Shown: positions 19,317-29,171, counted from the first letter of the stretch. The stretch is 64,000 nucleotides of DNA from Alcanivoracaceae bacterium (GCA_029213045.1 JARGPN010000010.1:1-64000); one strand, 5' to 3'. Notes: generated by a model from the sequence alone, not told the origin. Numbers and translations are program-made.

Positions 19317-20450
19317 CTACTTTTTCATATTTTTATAGATTTTATTTTGAGTGTGCAGTGATTGATTATTCACATTAATCGCCAACGACATTTTTATATC
19401 TCGGAGTGCTAATTCGTATTCCTGCAAATGCTCAAGGCAATCAGCCCTCATCCTCAGCCAAGTTGAGTTCACACCATACGCCAGAGCCAAATTACTTTCG
19501 TCTAGGCAACGCCGATAATCCCCTTTTCGATGAGCCCGGTTGGCCTTATCGCCATGACTAGCGCCCTGCAATAACCAAAGCTGCGAATTCTGCGGCAAAT
19601 ACGCGAGCATTTCCTGCGCGTAGGCGTCCATCTGAGAGTAGCTACCGCTCCATCGCGGTTGCAACTTTTCAATAGCCGCCCAGCGCAAACGATAACTCCA
19701 AGGAAACAAATCGTTGGTTATCTTAATTAGCTGCGCCTTCTCTATCGGCTCGACCCCGGATCCAAGCAGTCGATAAAACGTCAGATATGCCCCCCAGGAA
19801 CGGCCGTTCTTCTCTTTCGCGGCCAGCGCATCAGTGGCGGCCAACGTTGCAATTCGACGAAATGATTTCCACTGCGCATCACTTGTCTCTGACGCAAAGG
19901 CTTTGCCTCGCGCCCGATATGCAGCGTTCGCGTAATAGGCCGAACGCGCAACATAAGCAAACTCACTCCGAGTTGTATCAACCCACGCATTCAGATTGGC
20001 CAGAGATATACCCTCTCCTGCATTCAATTCGTATAACGACGTCGCGTACGAGATTTCAGCCAACGGTTCCTTAACTACCCTCATCTCCTGCTCACGAAAT
20101 AGCTCATCTAGTTGCTCATATTCGCCATCAGCTAAGAGACGCCTGAATTTATCAAGTGAAATTTCCGGATACTGGCTGTATTTAGCAACGTTTTCGATCT
20201 GCAGAGATGCTTCAGGCGTACCACCAAGGACCGTGTAAATCTCACCGTGCGGAATAGACCCATCACCCGCAGCCTCAATCTCTTCCAACAGCGAAGATGT
20301 GAAAGAGAGCGTGTCGCCTAAACTTTCCTTTAGCTCACCCCAGACGTGCCCGTCTTTATGTATTAGAGCTCCAGCGCCGACCACCACCAAAAACGCCCAA
20401 GCCCAAACATGACTTTTTCTACGCTCTGCAATCTTAACGGTATCTTGCAT
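19317..20450 (-). CDS. Single-pass membrane protein with TPR-like repeats
   Basis: Started at MQDTVKIAE (20450) with AAGGGG upstream, giving 377 residues. One transmembrane helix (VWAWAFLVVVGAGALI) lies near the N terminus, so the bulk is probably periplasmic. The C-terminal third reads as tetratricopeptide-like helices (RRCLDESNLALAYGVNSTWL, ELALRDIKMSLAINV), suggesting a protein-interaction role. It begins 22 bases after the stop of the small secreted-protein gene, so the two are co-transcribed. No enzymatic motif is seen. Confidence 0.6.
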   Translation of the reverse strand: MQDTVKIAERRKSHVWAWAFLVVVGAGALIHKDGHVWGELKESLGDTLSFTSSLLEEIEAAGDGSIPHGEIYTVLGGTPEASLQIENVAKYSQYPEISLDKFRRLLADGEYEQLDELFREQEMRVVKEPLAEISYATSLYELNAGEGISLANLNAWVDTTRSEFAYVARSAYYANAAYRARGKAFASETSDAQWKSFRRIATLAATDALAAKEKNGRSWGAYLTFYRLLGSGVEPIEKAQLIKITNDLFPWSYRLRWAAIEKLQPRWSGSYSQMDAYAQEMLAYLPQNSQLWLLQGASHGDKANRAHRKGDYRRCLDESNLALAYGVNSTWLRMRADCLEHLQEYELALRDIKMSLAINVNNQSLHTQNKIYKNMKK

Positions 20451-20472
20451 TACATATTCCCCTTTTCCCAAT

Positions 20473-20868
20473 TCAGCGCGTAGAAGATGGCTTGAGCGGC
20501 GCAATCAAAATCTGCCGTTCCCATCTCGCTTCCGTATACGCATTATCCACGTCGACGATGCGCTGAATGGTATCTACCCGCATCAATACATCCCCGCTCC
20601 ACCCAAGCCGACCACTGTCATTGCCCGCTTGACTATAGGGTTTCAGATTAGAAGCATTATCGTAGTAATAACAATAGGTCCCCAATACAAAGGGCTTACT
20701 GAACTCGCCGCTTGCAATTTCATCCACGATACTTTTATCAATCGCACAATAATATTCATGAACTGTCGCGTTAAGATCTGAGGTGATCATCACCCAGTTT
20801 CGCTTCGCCTCTGCAGAAAAAGACACAGCAGGCAAACATAAGATCAACAATAATATTCTTCTAAACAT
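20473..20868 (-). CDS. Small secreted hypothetical protein
   Basis: 131 residues with a clear signal peptide (MFRRILLLILCLPAVSFSAEA). The mature part has two Cys (in YYCAID and GTYCYYY) that could form a disulfide, and is beta-rich. GGGA precedes the start at 20868. It is encoded 40 bases downstream of the large surface protein gene (ends 20909). I do not recognise a family. Confidence 0.6.
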   Translation of the reverse strand: MFRRILLLILCLPAVSFSAEAKRNWVMITSDLNATVHEYYCAIDKSIVDEIASGEFSKPFVLGTYCYYYDNASNLKPYSQAGNDSGRLGWSGDVLMRVDTIQRIVDVDNAYTEARWERQILIAPLKPSSTR

Positions 20869-20908
20869 AATTTAGTCCCAGCTAATGTTTTCATCTATAT
20901 ACAGCGAC

Positions 20909-23500
20909 TCAAAATGGCAGCTCTCGCGTACCGCGCTTGAATCTAACGCGCAAAGAAATAAGAAGTAACGCTGCGAACAACCCGAAGCTGGCACCTCCTT
21001 CTCCATCGTCACCCTTATCAATGTCTTCTTTCTGGGTTGCGGATTGAAAAAACGATACTTCTTCTAATCCAGGGCTATCTCCTTCGACGACTACCATTGA
21101 GATACCACCATCACGCATATAAAAAAGATTTAACCCCCCTGAACTGCGATTGATGAGCTGAACATAGATATGATCTTTTCCCAAGTTGTCGTCTAACTCG
21201 TCGACAGATAATCTGCCATCCCCAGAGAACCCAGCATCTAAATCACCATCGCTATGAAAGCGCACGATGCGTAATTTCTTATAGCGATCGCTCTCGCGCG
21301 CACCTGATAAGGCCAATAATAATTTTCCGTCAGGCTGCTGAATTAAGTCGATACGATTTATGTAGGCGCCGCTCCAGCTCTGCTCAACGACAACTATTCC
21401 GTCCTCACCATAGCCAGCATCTAAGCTGCCGTTGGCAAGTAAGCGCAAAGCGTACACATTCACCTGATCATCACATTTTACTACCCCCGCGATGTAGAAG
21501 CGTCCGAGCGAATCTGCCAGAATTTTAGCAACCCCTGCCGCGCAGCTTGACCCAGAAAATAGCGTAGATATTTGCAATGGACTGCCTGCATTAAACGTAG
21601 GGTCGACGACAAAATCATTTGTGAAAAATTGTAGTGCGTCATCTGAAGAAATCTCTTCATGTTCACTTGGAGTTCTGACCTTCTTCATAAAACCGTGGCG
21701 ACCATTCAAAGACATTACGGCAGAAAACTGAGTATTGCTCTGCTCAGCAACCATCCCAGACGCACCGTCAAGACTCAAACCCGATACCTGATAGACACCA
21801 CCATGAAAAGAAAAATACGCCCCTTCCTGCCCTGCACCGATTAAAGTTATCGCTTCGTCGGCACAAGCAGGAGAGCCGCCAGCACTGAGAAGCAACTCCC
21901 GCAAGTCCGTGGTTTCGCGCGATTTCAACCAATCGCCCGAGGGCAACACCCACGCAATCGGGCTAGGCATTGTTAGCTCGCCGTCTCGACAAATCCCAAT
22001 TCGGGCGGCTGTTTGCACTGCAAGATTGCCGTCGTAAGGAAAAACACTCCGTATTTGTAAGGATCTATATGACTGGCTTTCATCGCCTATTAACACCTTA
22101 CCTTGGTGTCCCAACGTGGTGTCGCGATTCCCCTCAAGATCGGTGATCAGTATTTCCTCCGCAGAAGAAGAACTCGACAGCCAGAGCAATCTATTCCCTA
22201 TTCCCACCGTGCTGGAATATGCAAGCCCATTGGTGTCGGTCCACGTCAAAGCGCCAAGCGTAATCTCCTCGATACCACCATCATCTTGGTAAATAAAAAG
22301 TTGATTTGGTTGCGCGGTATTAGACCTAATCAGGAGTGAATGACGACTGTCCGCGCTCGAGCAACTTTCGCATAAGTAGCCCGATATCTCGTAGCCCGAC
22401 TGTTTGGAGGCGGCGTAGCTGTCGCCATCCAACCTCCATCTGGCTAAATACAGCGCGCTGCCCTCATCCTCCGGATACCAGAGATCAAGCACGGTGCCAG
22501 TTGAGTAAACCCTCCATGCCGGTAACACCCAACCATCTTCATGCTCGGGCAAACCCTGCACTTCATGAGTGCCATAAGCGGTGTCCTGCACCCCGTTACG
22601 GTCGAAGCGACGTATATTAGTTCGATAGTCACCCTCAGCATTACGCACATTATCAAGCAAATAAATATAGCTATCCGTCACAGCGGTAAAATAGTGATCT
22701 TCAATTGCTGGCCTGAAAAAACCAGCATCTGCAAACCCCAAATCTAAATTGCCCATTTTGTCGAAACGAATTGCCAACACATCCCCAATTAGAGGGTTGC
22801 TGGCGCCTTCTGCAAGAACAAGCCATTTATCATTTTCAGATAAAACAATCATACGTCCATTAAAATACTGTGCTGGAGATACTGGTATTTCGACCACATT
22901 CCGGCCAGGAGCCAACACCTTTTCAGTACCATCGAGATTCCAGGCGGCATAAAAGAAAGAGGATGTATTCGCCACTTGATCGACAGAGACAGAAAATAGA
23001 TAAATCCCACCATCATCAACAATAAAACTAAAGTCAGAACCAAACTGACCGCTTTCTGGCACTGCTAAAACCAGCGCGCCAGCAGGCCCCCAGCTATACC
23101 GTAGCGACCCATCTCTGCCCAACTTACCGATCCGCACGTTAGGTGTTCCGTCAAGAAGAGACCTTCCCGATACCGTCGCGACGTACCACTGTCCATCGGT
23201 ACCGAGCGCGAACTGGGAATCAGGATTGACCGGAACCGCTCCGTCCACACCAAACGAAGTCGTCTGCTGTCCTGCGCTATTTACGTGAAAAATTCGAGAA
23301 CCCATCCTCAACAAAAAGCCATTATCAACAGCAAGAATCGAAGAGTACTTCGGAGTGTCAATCTGCTGATTCTGCCACGACAAATACGTCGGCCCGGAGA
23401 CAACATCTCCGGCCGCTGCAAACGACGGGGCCACACAAGAAATACCAATTAGAAGAAAAAGACAGCGAAACGATTTAGCTATTTTTATTAGAAATTGCAT
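20909..23500 (-). CDS. Large secreted beta-propeller-like protein with GlyGly-CTERM-like tail
   Basis: 863 residues. A signal peptide covers about residues 1-30 (LFLLIGISCVAPSFAAAG). The body consists of repeated blades of the delta-60 type, seen as NGSLDAGYGEDGIVVV and DGDLDAGFSGDGRLSV, with QPDGKLLLAL between them. The extreme C terminus is GEGGASFGLFAALLLISLRV followed by a basic cluster: a Gly-rich motif, hydrophobic helix and Arg/Lys end, the architecture of GlyGly-CTERM sorting signals cleaved by rhombosortase and linked to type II secretion (established family knowledge). It is divergent from a second protein with such a tail. Confidence 0.7.
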   Translation of the reverse strand: MQFLIKIAKSFRCLFLLIGISCVAPSFAAAGDVVSGPTYLSWQNQQIDTPKYSSILAVDNGFLLRMGSRIFHVNSAGQQTTSFGVDGAVPVNPDSQFALGTDGQWYVATVSGRSLLDGTPNVRIGKLGRDGSLRYSWGPAGALVLAVPESGQFGSDFSFIVDDGGIYLFSVSVDQVANTSSFFYAAWNLDGTEKVLAPGRNVVEIPVSPAQYFNGRMIVLSENDKWLVLAEGASNPLIGDVLAIRFDKMGNLDLGFADAGFFRPAIEDHYFTAVTDSYIYLLDNVRNAEGDYRTNIRRFDRNGVQDTAYGTHEVQGLPEHEDGWVLPAWRVYSTGTVLDLWYPEDEGSALYLARWRLDGDSYAASKQSGYEISGYLCESCSSADSRHSLLIRSNTAQPNQLFIYQDDGGIEEITLGALTWTDTNGLAYSSTVGIGNRLLWLSSSSSAEEILITDLEGNRDTTLGHQGKVLIGDESQSYRSLQIRSVFPYDGNLAVQTAARIGICRDGELTMPSPIAWVLPSGDWLKSRETTDLRELLLSAGGSPACADEAITLIGAGQEGAYFSFHGGVYQVSGLSLDGASGMVAEQSNTQFSAVMSLNGRHGFMKKVRTPSEHEEISSDDALQFFTNDFVVDPTFNAGSPLQISTLFSGSSCAAGVAKILADSLGRFYIAGVVKCDDQVNVYALRLLANGSLDAGYGEDGIVVVEQSWSGAYINRIDLIQQPDGKLLLALSGARESDRYKKLRIVRFHSDGDLDAGFSGDGRLSVDELDDNLGKDHIYVQLINRSSGGLNLFYMRDGGISMVVVEGDSPGLEEVSFFQSATQKEDIDKGDDGEGGASFGLFAALLLISLRVRFKRGTRELPF

Positions 23501-23717
23501 GAAGGACCGAATAAGTTACAAAGTAGTAATGAGAGTATCCCTAAGCGCGTACGTAAATACCAGATTGCGTACAGCAACAATGCTTGCTTCACGCTCAACC
23601 GATGTCATTCTGATATCGCCCCATTAAAACGTACCCTCACTCTCACTTTTTCTCTACCATTACCCCAAAACAACACACATGCTTTTTGCTTGCTATCGAA
23701 TCTGGGAATTTTTGATC

Positions 23718-26399
23718 ATGCACAGTCGCCTCGCGCTTTTGGGCCTTATTGCGCTTGTTTTCAATGCTTTCGCTACTACGGGGTTAGCCCGTGATTTAGA
23801 TATCGATAACGACGGGCTTATCGAAATCTATTCCCTCGACGACCTCAACGAGATGCGCAACAACCTCGATGGCAGCGCGCTATTTGGCTCGAGTGAAGGG
23901 TGCGATAGCGGCTGCGTTGGTTTTGAGTTGATGAAAAACCTCAATTTCGATACGAATGGTAACGGCATATTTGATGCTGGCGACGCCTTTTATAATGACG
24001 GGAATGGCTGGACGCCCATCGGTGATGTGTCAGCGCCCTTCACGGCTGGTCTAGTAGGAAATGGTTTTGAAATTCAACATCTCAACGTGCACAACACCGC
24101 CACATCATTGACTGGTTTTTTTGGCGTGATCGACGGAGCTGGCATTAATGATATTGGGTTCACTGACGCAAACATCACCACAAGCAACACAGCCGGCGTT
24201 ATTGCTGACCAAGCACGAAACTCAGGAATGTATCGAGTCTATGTTTCAGGCAGCGTCGCCGCTGTTTCCGGCGCAGAAATTGTGTACTTAGGGGGCATGC
24301 TTAGCAGTGCTTACGACACTCAGATAACCGAAAGTTTTAGTGAAGCACAGCTTATTGCAGACAACGTGTCCTATGCGGCGATAGGAGGCATAGCGGCCCA
24401 TTACTCCGATGGCAGCGTTGATGATGCGTTCGTCCGCGGTTCTATTCTTTACAGCGGCGATGGCGTCGAAGCGTCTATCGGTGGGCTCTTTGCCTTCAGC
24501 ATTGATGTCTTCCCCACAAAAATTTACGTTGCCACTGAGTTTTCCATCAACCCATCCGGTGGTGCGACTGTTAATGTCGGCAGTTTCCAAGCGGATCAAA
24601 CGACGTTGTATGCACAATATAGTTATTGGGATGCGGAAAAAACCGGCAGCAACGCGCCAACAGCCGGCGCGCTATCGCTCACCACTGCAGAAATTACGTG
24701 CCCAACATATTCTTATGACACGGCCTGCAAATCCGGAGAAATAATCTTTGAAAACTGGATTGTAGATCCGTGGTATTTCGGCACGAGCGATGATTACCCC
24801 CACTTCCTTTGGTATTTAGACGTAGACCGCGACGGCGATAGATTAATTGAAATTGACTCGCTGGCTGATCTCGATGCAATGCGCAATGACTTAAACGGCA
24901 CCTCGTTAAACGGCAGTAGCATTGGCTGCGAAGATTGCTATGGCTATGAGCTGATTACGGATTTGGATTTTGATACAAACGGCAACGGGATTTTCGACAG
25001 CGGCGACCAGTACTGGAATGCAGGCGAAGGCTGGCAGCCGATTGGCGATGACCCCGATATGTTTAGAGCTAACTTTGACGGCAACTATCACCGTATTAGC
25101 AATCTCAATATTAATCGTCCTAGTGATACAGATGTAGGCCTGTTTGGTGTTGTTGGATTAGCGCCTTCTTATGAGCCTAGCATATCTAACATTATGCTCG
25201 ATGGTACGCATACGCATGTGCATGGATACGAAAACGTCGGCGTACTCGCGGGCAGTTTCAACAGTGTTTTCTATTCAAATCTCATGGTCGTTCTCTCCGG
25301 CAAAGTACAAGGCGACATTGCGGTAGGCGGCCTGATTGGTCGGGCATATTACAGCAACTTTGCGTATTCCTACTCAGGTGCGACCGTTAAAGCCGGAAAC
25401 GTCGGCGGCGGATTGGTTGGCTTGATGGATAGCAATTCATCATTTTACGAGAGCTACGCTGGCGGCAATGTTTACGTAGAGCTCAACGGCGCAGGCGGAT
25501 TGGTCGGCGAGATAGAAAACTGCTATTTCAGGTCTTCGTACTATCGAGGACGAGTCGCCGGTGGCGACTCGCTCGGCGGCGTGGTGGGCTCAACGTATAA
25601 CTGCGATGCAGCAATGGATATTTACTGGGACACAACAAGCAGTCACGTCTCAACTGATCCCATTGGCCTAGGGCTCACCACACAGCAACTACAGTGCCCC
25701 ACCGCAGCCAACGACAGCACCTGCGTCGCGGGCATCACCCTGTACGAATTTTTCGACCCATCCGTATGGGACTTCGGCACTAAAGAGCAATACCCTGCGT
25801 TGTTATTCAACGGCATTCCACTACGTGGTTTTGATGTCGATAACGACGGCGTTGTTGATGAGGAGGATGCTTTTCCGAACGATATCGCAGCCTCAGTGGA
25901 TAATGATGGCGACGGCAAACCCGACGATTGGAACGCAAGCTGCGACGCAACATGCCAAGCCAATTCTGACTTAGTGCTCGACAATAAAAACCCCATCGCA
26001 AATGCAGGCGGCCCCTACACCGTAAGCAGCGGCGAATCCGTTACGTTGGACGCTAGCGCCTCCACCGACGAGGACGGTGTGATTACGTCCTACGAATGGG
26101 ATCTCGATAATAACGGCATCTTCGAAACTAGCGGCATTAATGTCATCTTCACGCCAGACTATGCAGCAACAGAAGCAAACGTCGCGACTATTCGCCTACG
26201 TGTTACTGACGACGCCGGCGACTTTCATGACTCCACCACAACGTTAACCACGCATTATTTTCCTGAACCCACCGTTGACGATAACGACGTAGAGCGAGAT
26301 GAAGAAAGCGGAGGAAGTATTTCCTTTTGGCTATTCGGAGCTTTCATCGGGCTATTGTTAAGACGGCAGCGGGCGCTTCTCAATTCGCGCCACAACTAA
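23718..26399 (+). CDS. Secreted GLUG-repeat protein with thrombospondin-3/PKD modules and GlyGly-CTERM-like tail
   Basis: 893 residues from MHSRLALLG (23718), which fits a signal peptide ending at GLARD; an upstream ATG at 23679 would put extra residues before it. Two long homologous units each start with a DxDxDG calcium-type motif and a block (LIEIYSLDDLNEMRNNLDG / LIEIDSLADLDAMRNDLNG), contain DTNGNGIFD, and continue with Gly-rich GLUG-type strands (GGLVGEIENC, GGVVGS). Then come thrombospondin type 3-like Asp-rich repeats, a PKD domain (PIANAGGPYTVSSGESVTLD) and a tail SGGSISFWLFGAFIGLLLRR. It is probably a calcium-binding adhesin-like surface protein. Confidence 0.75.
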   Translation: MHSRLALLGLIALVFNAFATTGLARDLDIDNDGLIEIYSLDDLNEMRNNLDGSALFGSSEGCDSGCVGFELMKNLNFDTNGNGIFDAGDAFYNDGNGWTPIGDVSAPFTAGLVGNGFEIQHLNVHNTATSLTGFFGVIDGAGINDIGFTDANITTSNTAGVIADQARNSGMYRVYVSGSVAAVSGAEIVYLGGMLSSAYDTQITESFSEAQLIADNVSYAAIGGIAAHYSDGSVDDAFVRGSILYSGDGVEASIGGLFAFSIDVFPTKIYVATEFSINPSGGATVNVGSFQADQTTLYAQYSYWDAEKTGSNAPTAGALSLTTAEITCPTYSYDTACKSGEIIFENWIVDPWYFGTSDDYPHFLWYLDVDRDGDRLIEIDSLADLDAMRNDLNGTSLNGSSIGCEDCYGYELITDLDFDTNGNGIFDSGDQYWNAGEGWQPIGDDPDMFRANFDGNYHRISNLNINRPSDTDVGLFGVVGLAPSYEPSISNIMLDGTHTHVHGYENVGVLAGSFNSVFYSNLMVVLSGKVQGDIAVGGLIGRAYYSNFAYSYSGATVKAGNVGGGLVGLMDSNSSFYESYAGGNVYVELNGAGGLVGEIENCYFRSSYYRGRVAGGDSLGGVVGSTYNCDAAMDIYWDTTSSHVSTDPIGLGLTTQQLQCPTAANDSTCVAGITLYEFFDPSVWDFGTKEQYPALLFNGIPLRGFDVDNDGVVDEEDAFPNDIAASVDNDGDGKPDDWNASCDATCQANSDLVLDNKNPIANAGGPYTVSSGESVTLDASASTDEDGVITSYEWDLDNNGIFETSGINVIFTPDYAATEANVATIRLRVTDDAGDFHDSTTTLTTHYFPEPTVDDNDVERDEESGGSISFWLFGAFIGLLLRRQRALLNSRHN

Positions 26400-26521
26400 T
26401 TCTCGGAGCTCTCATACTTATTAAGTTACGAGAAAAGTGAATCGCTATAATCAGCCATTTGCAATCCACTATTTCATAGAAAATACTACCCGCGCAAATA
26501 TCACATTAAGGAAATTTAATA

Positions 26522-27118
26522 ATGAAAAAAATTATTCTATATACGTTACTTGCTACTGCAGCATTACCGGCAATGGCTGAAACAACAGGCAAGGTGGGCC
26601 TGCGCTTCAGCTTTCAATCAGAGCTCGATATTACGATTCCAGGGCTCGGCAGTGGTGACACTGATGGAAATGCATTTGGGCTGTATGGAGAAGTTGGCAA
26701 TTCAGAGATATTTGGCTATGTGGATCGCCAATCGAATAACCTTGACGATGCAGATGTTGACGAAACTCGCTTTGGTGTAGGCGTAAGAGGCGGCAACGAC
26801 ACAGGAACCGTAGAAGCGCGATTTGAGCACTACGACGTTGACTTAGACCTTGATGGCATTGGAGAAGGTGGTGATGATGGCTTCGGAATTCACCTCGGCG
26901 GGGCACTAGCGCTGAACGAAAAAGCGTCAGCATTCGCGAGCTTCGGGATTTTCTCTCTTGACGAGTCCGACGGCACAGAGTTTCAATTTGGCGTTCGGGG
27001 CAACGTGAGCGACGAAGTTGAGCTCTATGGTGCTTATCGAGTTGCTTCACTGGAAGACGACGTCGACGTCGAATATGATCTGACAGATATGCGTGTCGGC
27101 GTAAACATATTGTTCTAA
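26522..27118 (+). CDS. Small outer-membrane beta-barrel protein
   Basis: 198 residues: a signal peptide (MKKIILYTLLATAALPAMAE), then alternating amphipathic strands rich in Asp and Gly and a C-terminal Phe (VGVNILF), the signal recognised by the barrel assembly machinery. AAGGAAA-type bases precede the ATG. Acidic loops (DLDLDG, LDESDG) could bind cations. It lies 122 bases after the GLUG protein on the same strand and could be part of the same unit. The family is not recognised further. Confidence 0.7.
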   Translation: MKKIILYTLLATAALPAMAETTGKVGLRFSFQSELDITIPGLGSGDTDGNAFGLYGEVGNSEIFGYVDRQSNNLDDADVDETRFGVGVRGGNDTGTVEARFEHYDVDLDLDGIGEGGDDGFGIHLGGALALNEKASAFASFGIFSLDESDGTEFQFGVRGNVSDEVELYGAYRVASLEDDVDVEYDLTDMRVGVNILF

Positions 27119-27130
27119 CTTTGCAAACTT

Positions 27131-27186
27131 CAGGTCTCTTCATCTGAACGACTGCAATCAAGCTGCTAGTTCCGATGAGAGACCTG
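27131..27186. terminator. Inverted repeat after the barrel gene
   Basis: CAGGTCTCTTCATC pairs with GATGAGAGACCTG (one bulged T) across a 29-base loop, 12 bases after the stop at 27118. The T-run is weak, so termination or mRNA protection are both possible. The rest of 27119-27377 holds nothing recognisable. Confidence 0.45.
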
Positions 27187-27392
27187 ATCTCACTTTCCTT
27201 CAATATTTCAAAACTCTGCGTTAGGTCGACTGGCTATACAATTAAAATAAACTGTTCTTCTCTGCCCACTAAACGATAAAAGAAGTACGACCACGCCACC
27301 CAGCTCTCTGTTGTCAGCTACCGAGCCACTATTGGCTCGACGAGCCCCAACAACCCCTAGCCCTAAACGCCACACTAGTGCATAAATACAGA

Positions 27393-28538
27393 ATGAAAAC
27401 TCAAAGCTCTTCCTCATTCTCGCCTGATGCGCGCTTTCTTCTGGGCATATCGCAGCTCAGCCTGTCACTGGCGAGCGAGTTGTCTGAAACCGTTGGCGAA
27501 ATGCACGGTGTGATACGTCGCTCAACGCCGCTGGGTTTGTTGCCCGAGCACACCAGCATTGCGCGGCGGGTTTATGCGCTGTTAGCGAAAGGATTTCAGG
27601 TTCCTGCGCATCTGCTTGGTCGGGCCGGACGAAATTTATCGCCTCGCGAAGTGGATGCCATGACGCTGAGTGTGCAGGCGGCTATCAACGGTGTGTTCGG
27701 TGATTTGTTGCTCCGTCAGGATAATCCGCTGGCATTTTCCATGTCGATGCACGGTGATAAACCCAAGGCGGACAAACCGTTGATGTTGTTTGTTCACGGA
27801 CTGTGTTTGCATGACCGTAGCTGGCACAAACCCGCGCACCTCGCGTTTGCCGAGTCGCTACGTCAGCAAGGTTTTTGTGTCAGCTATCTGCGTTATAACA
27901 GCGGCTTACCGATTGCTGACAACGGACGGCTGTTAGCCGACCTACTCGAAACCGTTGACGCCTCGCGCATCGTGTTGGCTGGCCATTCCATGGGCGGGCT
28001 GATTTCACGCAGCGCATTGCACCAGGGCGAGGAGTCAGGACATCGTTTCGTTGAAAAAGTCTCTCACTTGGCCGCAATCGGCAGCCCGCACCACGGTGCG
28101 GATGCAGAACGCATTGGCAACTACTCCAACCGTTTGCTCACGATGACGCGCTGGAGTGCACCGCTCACTCGCCTTGGCAATTTACGCTCCGCCGCGATTC
28201 ACGACTTGCGCTTCGGCAGCCTGCTCAACAGCGACCGCGATCGCGCCGGACACATGCTACACACCCATGACCCGCGCGAGCCGATTCCCATTCCAGAGAA
28301 CGTCGCCCATTATTTTGTTGGCGCAACGCGCAGCAAAGACAACACCGAGAAAAAATTGCGCAGCGATTTATTGGTGACGCCCAAAAGCGCCTTGGCGGAA
28401 GATTACCCCGGCACCGACGCCGTGGTGCGCGAGCTGCATTACGGTATTGATCATATGCAGCTGATGTGGGATGCAGACGTGTATGTGAGACTGGGGAAGT
28501 GGTTAGGGGTGGCGACACTCGTGGGAGACGGGGACTAA
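27393..28538 (+). CDS. Alpha/beta hydrolase, lipase/PGAP1-like
   Basis: An esterase-like protein of 381 residues from ATG 27393; a GTG at 27378 is an alternative, and neither has a clear ribosome binding site. LMLFVHGLCLHDRSW carries the oxyanion HG motif, LAGHSMGGLISR is the nucleophile elbow (Ser in GHSMG), and the likely catalytic His is near the end in HYGIDHMQLM. A conserved IGSPHHGADAE segment after the elbow is typical of GPI-deacylase/triacylglycerol lipase relatives. There is no signal peptide, so it is cytoplasmic. A hairpin follows at the stop. Confidence 0.8.
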   Translation: MKTQSSSSFSPDARFLLGISQLSLSLASELSETVGEMHGVIRRSTPLGLLPEHTSIARRVYALLAKGFQVPAHLLGRAGRNLSPREVDAMTLSVQAAINGVFGDLLLRQDNPLAFSMSMHGDKPKADKPLMLFVHGLCLHDRSWHKPAHLAFAESLRQQGFCVSYLRYNSGLPIADNGRLLADLLETVDASRIVLAGHSMGGLISRSALHQGEESGHRFVEKVSHLAAIGSPHHGADAERIGNYSNRLLTMTRWSAPLTRLGNLRSAAIHDLRFGSLLNSDRDRAGHMLHTHDPREPIPIPENVAHYFVGATRSKDNTEKKLRSDLLVTPKSALAEDYPGTDAVVRELHYGIDHMQLMWDADVYVRLGKWLGVATLVGDGD

Positions 28539-28570
28539 CAAGGAACCATGCAACTCTTTGGCTCCTTGTT
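28537..28570 (+). terminator. Hairpin at the end of the hydrolase gene
   Basis: AACAAGGA pairs with TCCTTGTT, extended by ACCA/TGG, beginning in the stop codon. Only a short T-rich tail follows, so this is a weak terminator call. Confidence 0.4.
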
Positions 28571-28625
28571 TGGCACAAGAAATGTGCGTCCCTTTTCTCC
28601 ATTTATCTAAAGGGCAGCGGCACGA

Positions 28626-28856
28626 TTATTTCGACAGCTCCGTCTTTATATCGTCATATTCTCCACGCTGTATTTCACCGCGCGCGTAGCGCTCTTTAAG
28701 AAGATCTAGGGCATTGCGCGGTTGCCGGTCGTATTTTTGATGGGCGCGGTAGCTATAGCCCCAGTTACCGAAACTGGAGAGGATTAAAAACCAAACGCCG
28801 AACCATAAAAACCAGCCCCAGCCTGAATACAATTCGTTCCAATACATGTGATCCAT
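28626..28856 (-). CDS. Small membrane protein with SHOCT domain
   Basis: 76 residues: an N-terminal Trp-rich transmembrane helix (GWGWFLWFGVWFLILSSF), a polar linker, and a C-terminal SHOCT (short C-terminal) helix pair, ALDLLKERYARGEIQRGEYD. GGAG lies 8 bases before the ATG. SHOCT modules occur at the ends of many membrane or phage-associated proteins, and the role of this one is unknown. It lies tail to tail with the hydrolase. Confidence 0.8.
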   Translation of the reverse strand: MDHMYWNELYSGWGWFLWFGVWFLILSSFGNWGYSYRAHQKYDRQPRNALDLLKERYARGEIQRGEYDDIKTELSK

Positions 28857-28991
28857 TTCGTACTCCTAAATTGAGCGCATGGCCAAACTGCATCGACAAT
28901 CGATACTATCCAAATAACTCATGCCAAATCACTCATAGCCTGATTGTCCGCTCTCATGCGGGCGTGGGTCTGTTCGCTATCGAACATTCAA

Positions 28992-29171
28992 ATGTCTTGT
29001 AAATTTCGAAATGGAATTCGTTTAGAGCGCGCGCAGATGTTGCTGCGAGAATCAACACTGACCGTTCAGCAAACTGCCGAACATGCAGGGTTTGATGAAC
29101 ATAATTCGTTTACACGTTGGTTTCGACAATTGACGGGCTTTGCGCCAAGCGAATATCGCCAACAATTTTAA
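28992..29171 (+). pseudogene. Remnant of an AraC-family regulator (C-terminal HTH only)
   Basis: About 50 residues match the last half of an AraC/XylS DNA-binding domain: RLERAQMLLRESTLTVQQTA, then GFDEHNSFTRWFRQLTGFAP and SEYRQQF. The first helix-turn-helix and the whole effector domain are missing and no in-frame upstream sequence supplies them; 28857-28991 shows nothing recognisable. This is a 5'-truncated relic unless expressed as a mini-protein. Confidence 0.75.

Noticed and set aside
26631-27203. 190-codon antisense frame opposite the barrel gene
   Set aside because: It is Arg/His-rich and opposite a well-supported signal-peptide protein; a codon-bias shadow.
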